Below are positions 63,405 to 64,000 of a stretch of 64,000 bases of DNA, in pieces. The position numbers were made by a program, and so were the translations under genes. A model generated the notes under the pieces. The model saw only the letters and a list, made by a program, of their open reading frames with translations, did no database searches and was not told the DNA's origin. This stretch comes from Beijerinckiaceae bacterium. Its GTDB lineage: Bacteria; Pseudomonadota; Alphaproteobacteria; Rhizobiales; Beijerinckiaceae. Every line of letters begins with the position of its first letter. The stretch's first letter is position 1. The stretch is taken from NCBI GenBank assembly GCA_030684835.1, contig JAUXWZ010000157.1:1-64000 (forward strand), given 5' to 3'.

Positions 63405-64000
63405 GCCTGTCGTCGAGCCTTCACGTTGAGCGCGAGACAGGCCTCATCGAGGCGCTCGACCCCCGTTCGCGCCTCATCGGCGCTGCGGTTCTCGTCGCCG
63501 CGATTGTCTCGCTGCACACGTTTACCGCCCGCTTCGCCGCGCTCGGCCTCGCGATTGCGCTCGTCGTAGCCGCGCGGATCGAACCGCGCCTGATCGTTCG
63601 CAGACTGGCCCATCTCGAGGGCTTCATGATTCTGCTGCTGATCATGTTGCCGCTGACTGTTCCCGGCCAACCGCTCGCCAGCTTTGGCCCGCTGACCATC
63701 ACTGATCGTGGCGTCGAACGCGCGTTTGGCGTCGTGCTCACCGTCAACGCCGCTGCGCTCTGCGTGTTCGCGCTCATTGGTACGCTGGAACCGATCCGTC
63801 TTGGCCGCGCGATGGCGGCGCTGGGCGTGTCGGAGCGCTTCGTGCGCCTGTTCATGTTCGTCGTGCGCTATCATGGTATTTTTGGCGTCGAGATCCGTCG
63901 CCAATTCGAGTCCATGCGCGCACGCGGCTTCCGCGCCGGCGTCAGGCGTCACGCCTTTCGCAGTTATGGCAACCTCGCGGGCATGATTCTCGTGCGCTCC
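63401..64000 (+). CDS. nikQ: NikQ/CbiQ-type transmembrane (T) component, partial
   Basis: The frame begins at GTG 63401 (GTGA overlap with nikL) and is cut by the window end after 200 codons. It starts SLSSSLHVERETGLIEALDPRSRL and has several membrane helices. The EcfT signature FESMRARGF is near 173-181; Ala-Arg-Gly couples to the ATPase. A cbiO/nikO ATPase gene is expected just outside the window. Confidence 0.88.
   Translation, partial: MSLSSSLHVERETGLIEALDPRSRLIGAAVLVAAIVSLHTFTARFAALGLAIALVVAARIEPRLIVRRLAHLEGFMILLLIMLPLTVPGQPLASFGPLTITDRGVERAFGVVLTVNAAALCVFALIGTLEPIRLGRAMAALGVSERFVRLFMFVVRYHGIFGVEIRRQFESMRARGFRAGVRRHAFRSYGNLAGMILVRS

Overview
This is a roughly 60% GC stretch of chromosome, very probably from an alphaproteobacterium of the order Hyphomicrobiales (Rhizobiales). 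The support is the fused PhaAB form of the Pha/Mrp antiporter, the prkA–DUF444–spoVR trio, EcfG-like promoter motifs, a RIME-like palindromic repeat, and the many solute-binding proteins for tripartite tricarboxylate and Liv-type transporters. No rRNA, tRNA, CRISPR array, insertion sequence, phage or plasmid gene was seen. The two window edges cut genes.

Region by region: 1-1.0 kb holds the end of an Ala/Pro-rich protein and a secreted PRC-barrel protein. 1.2-7.1 kb is a six-gene Pha/Mrp K+(Na+)/H+ antiporter operon. 7.3-12.1 kb is the stress kinase operon prkA–DUF444–spoVR. 12.6-15.1 kb has a persulfide-dioxygenase-like hydrolase, an FkbM methyltransferase and a single-domain response regulator with a CsbD protein. 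15.2-21.1 kb is a membrane-lipid modification locus: two cyclopropane-synthase-like methyltransferases, DUF1365, an FAD amine-oxidase-like protein, DUF1295 and DUF2177. Its three transcription units each carry a TGATCC-N18-TA motif typical of ECF11 (RpoE–ChrR) promoters.

21.5-30.8 kb looks catabolic. An isochorismatase-fold amidase and a LysR regulator face an eight-gene leftward operon: DapA-like aldolase, 3-hydroxyanthranilate dioxygenase, five Liv ABC transporter genes, and an unusual Rid-like/arylformamidase-like fusion. 31.4-37.3 kb has a TAXI solute-binding protein, then a GldA/GldF/GldG/DUF4340-type ABC exporter operon. 37.5-42.4 kb pairs a Pht5-like binding-fold protein and a TauD dioxygenase with a divergent hydroxyacid dehydrogenase and GMC oxidoreductase.

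42.5-57.9 kb has two fused TctA-TctB permeases surrounding a YfcG-like glutathione transferase, a split chromate transporter, two orphan binding proteins, and a gentisate-type aromatic pathway (Rieske hydroxylase, gentisate dioxygenase-like cupin, fumarylpyruvate-hydrolase-like enzyme, PdxA-like and enoyl-CoA hydratase-like enzymes). 58.6-61.2 kb encodes a cyanide-insensitive type bd oxidase with a 43-residue third subunit. 61.4 kb to the end is a nickel (or cobalt) ECF uptake operon (NikK, NikM, NikL, NikQ) preceded by a NikR-like operator.

The most interesting signals are regulatory: the three matched TGATCC-N18-TA promoters around the lipid locus, three EcfG-like promoters ahead of stress genes, the NikR-like box, and a candidate small RNA or attenuator upstream of the aromatic/Liv operon.
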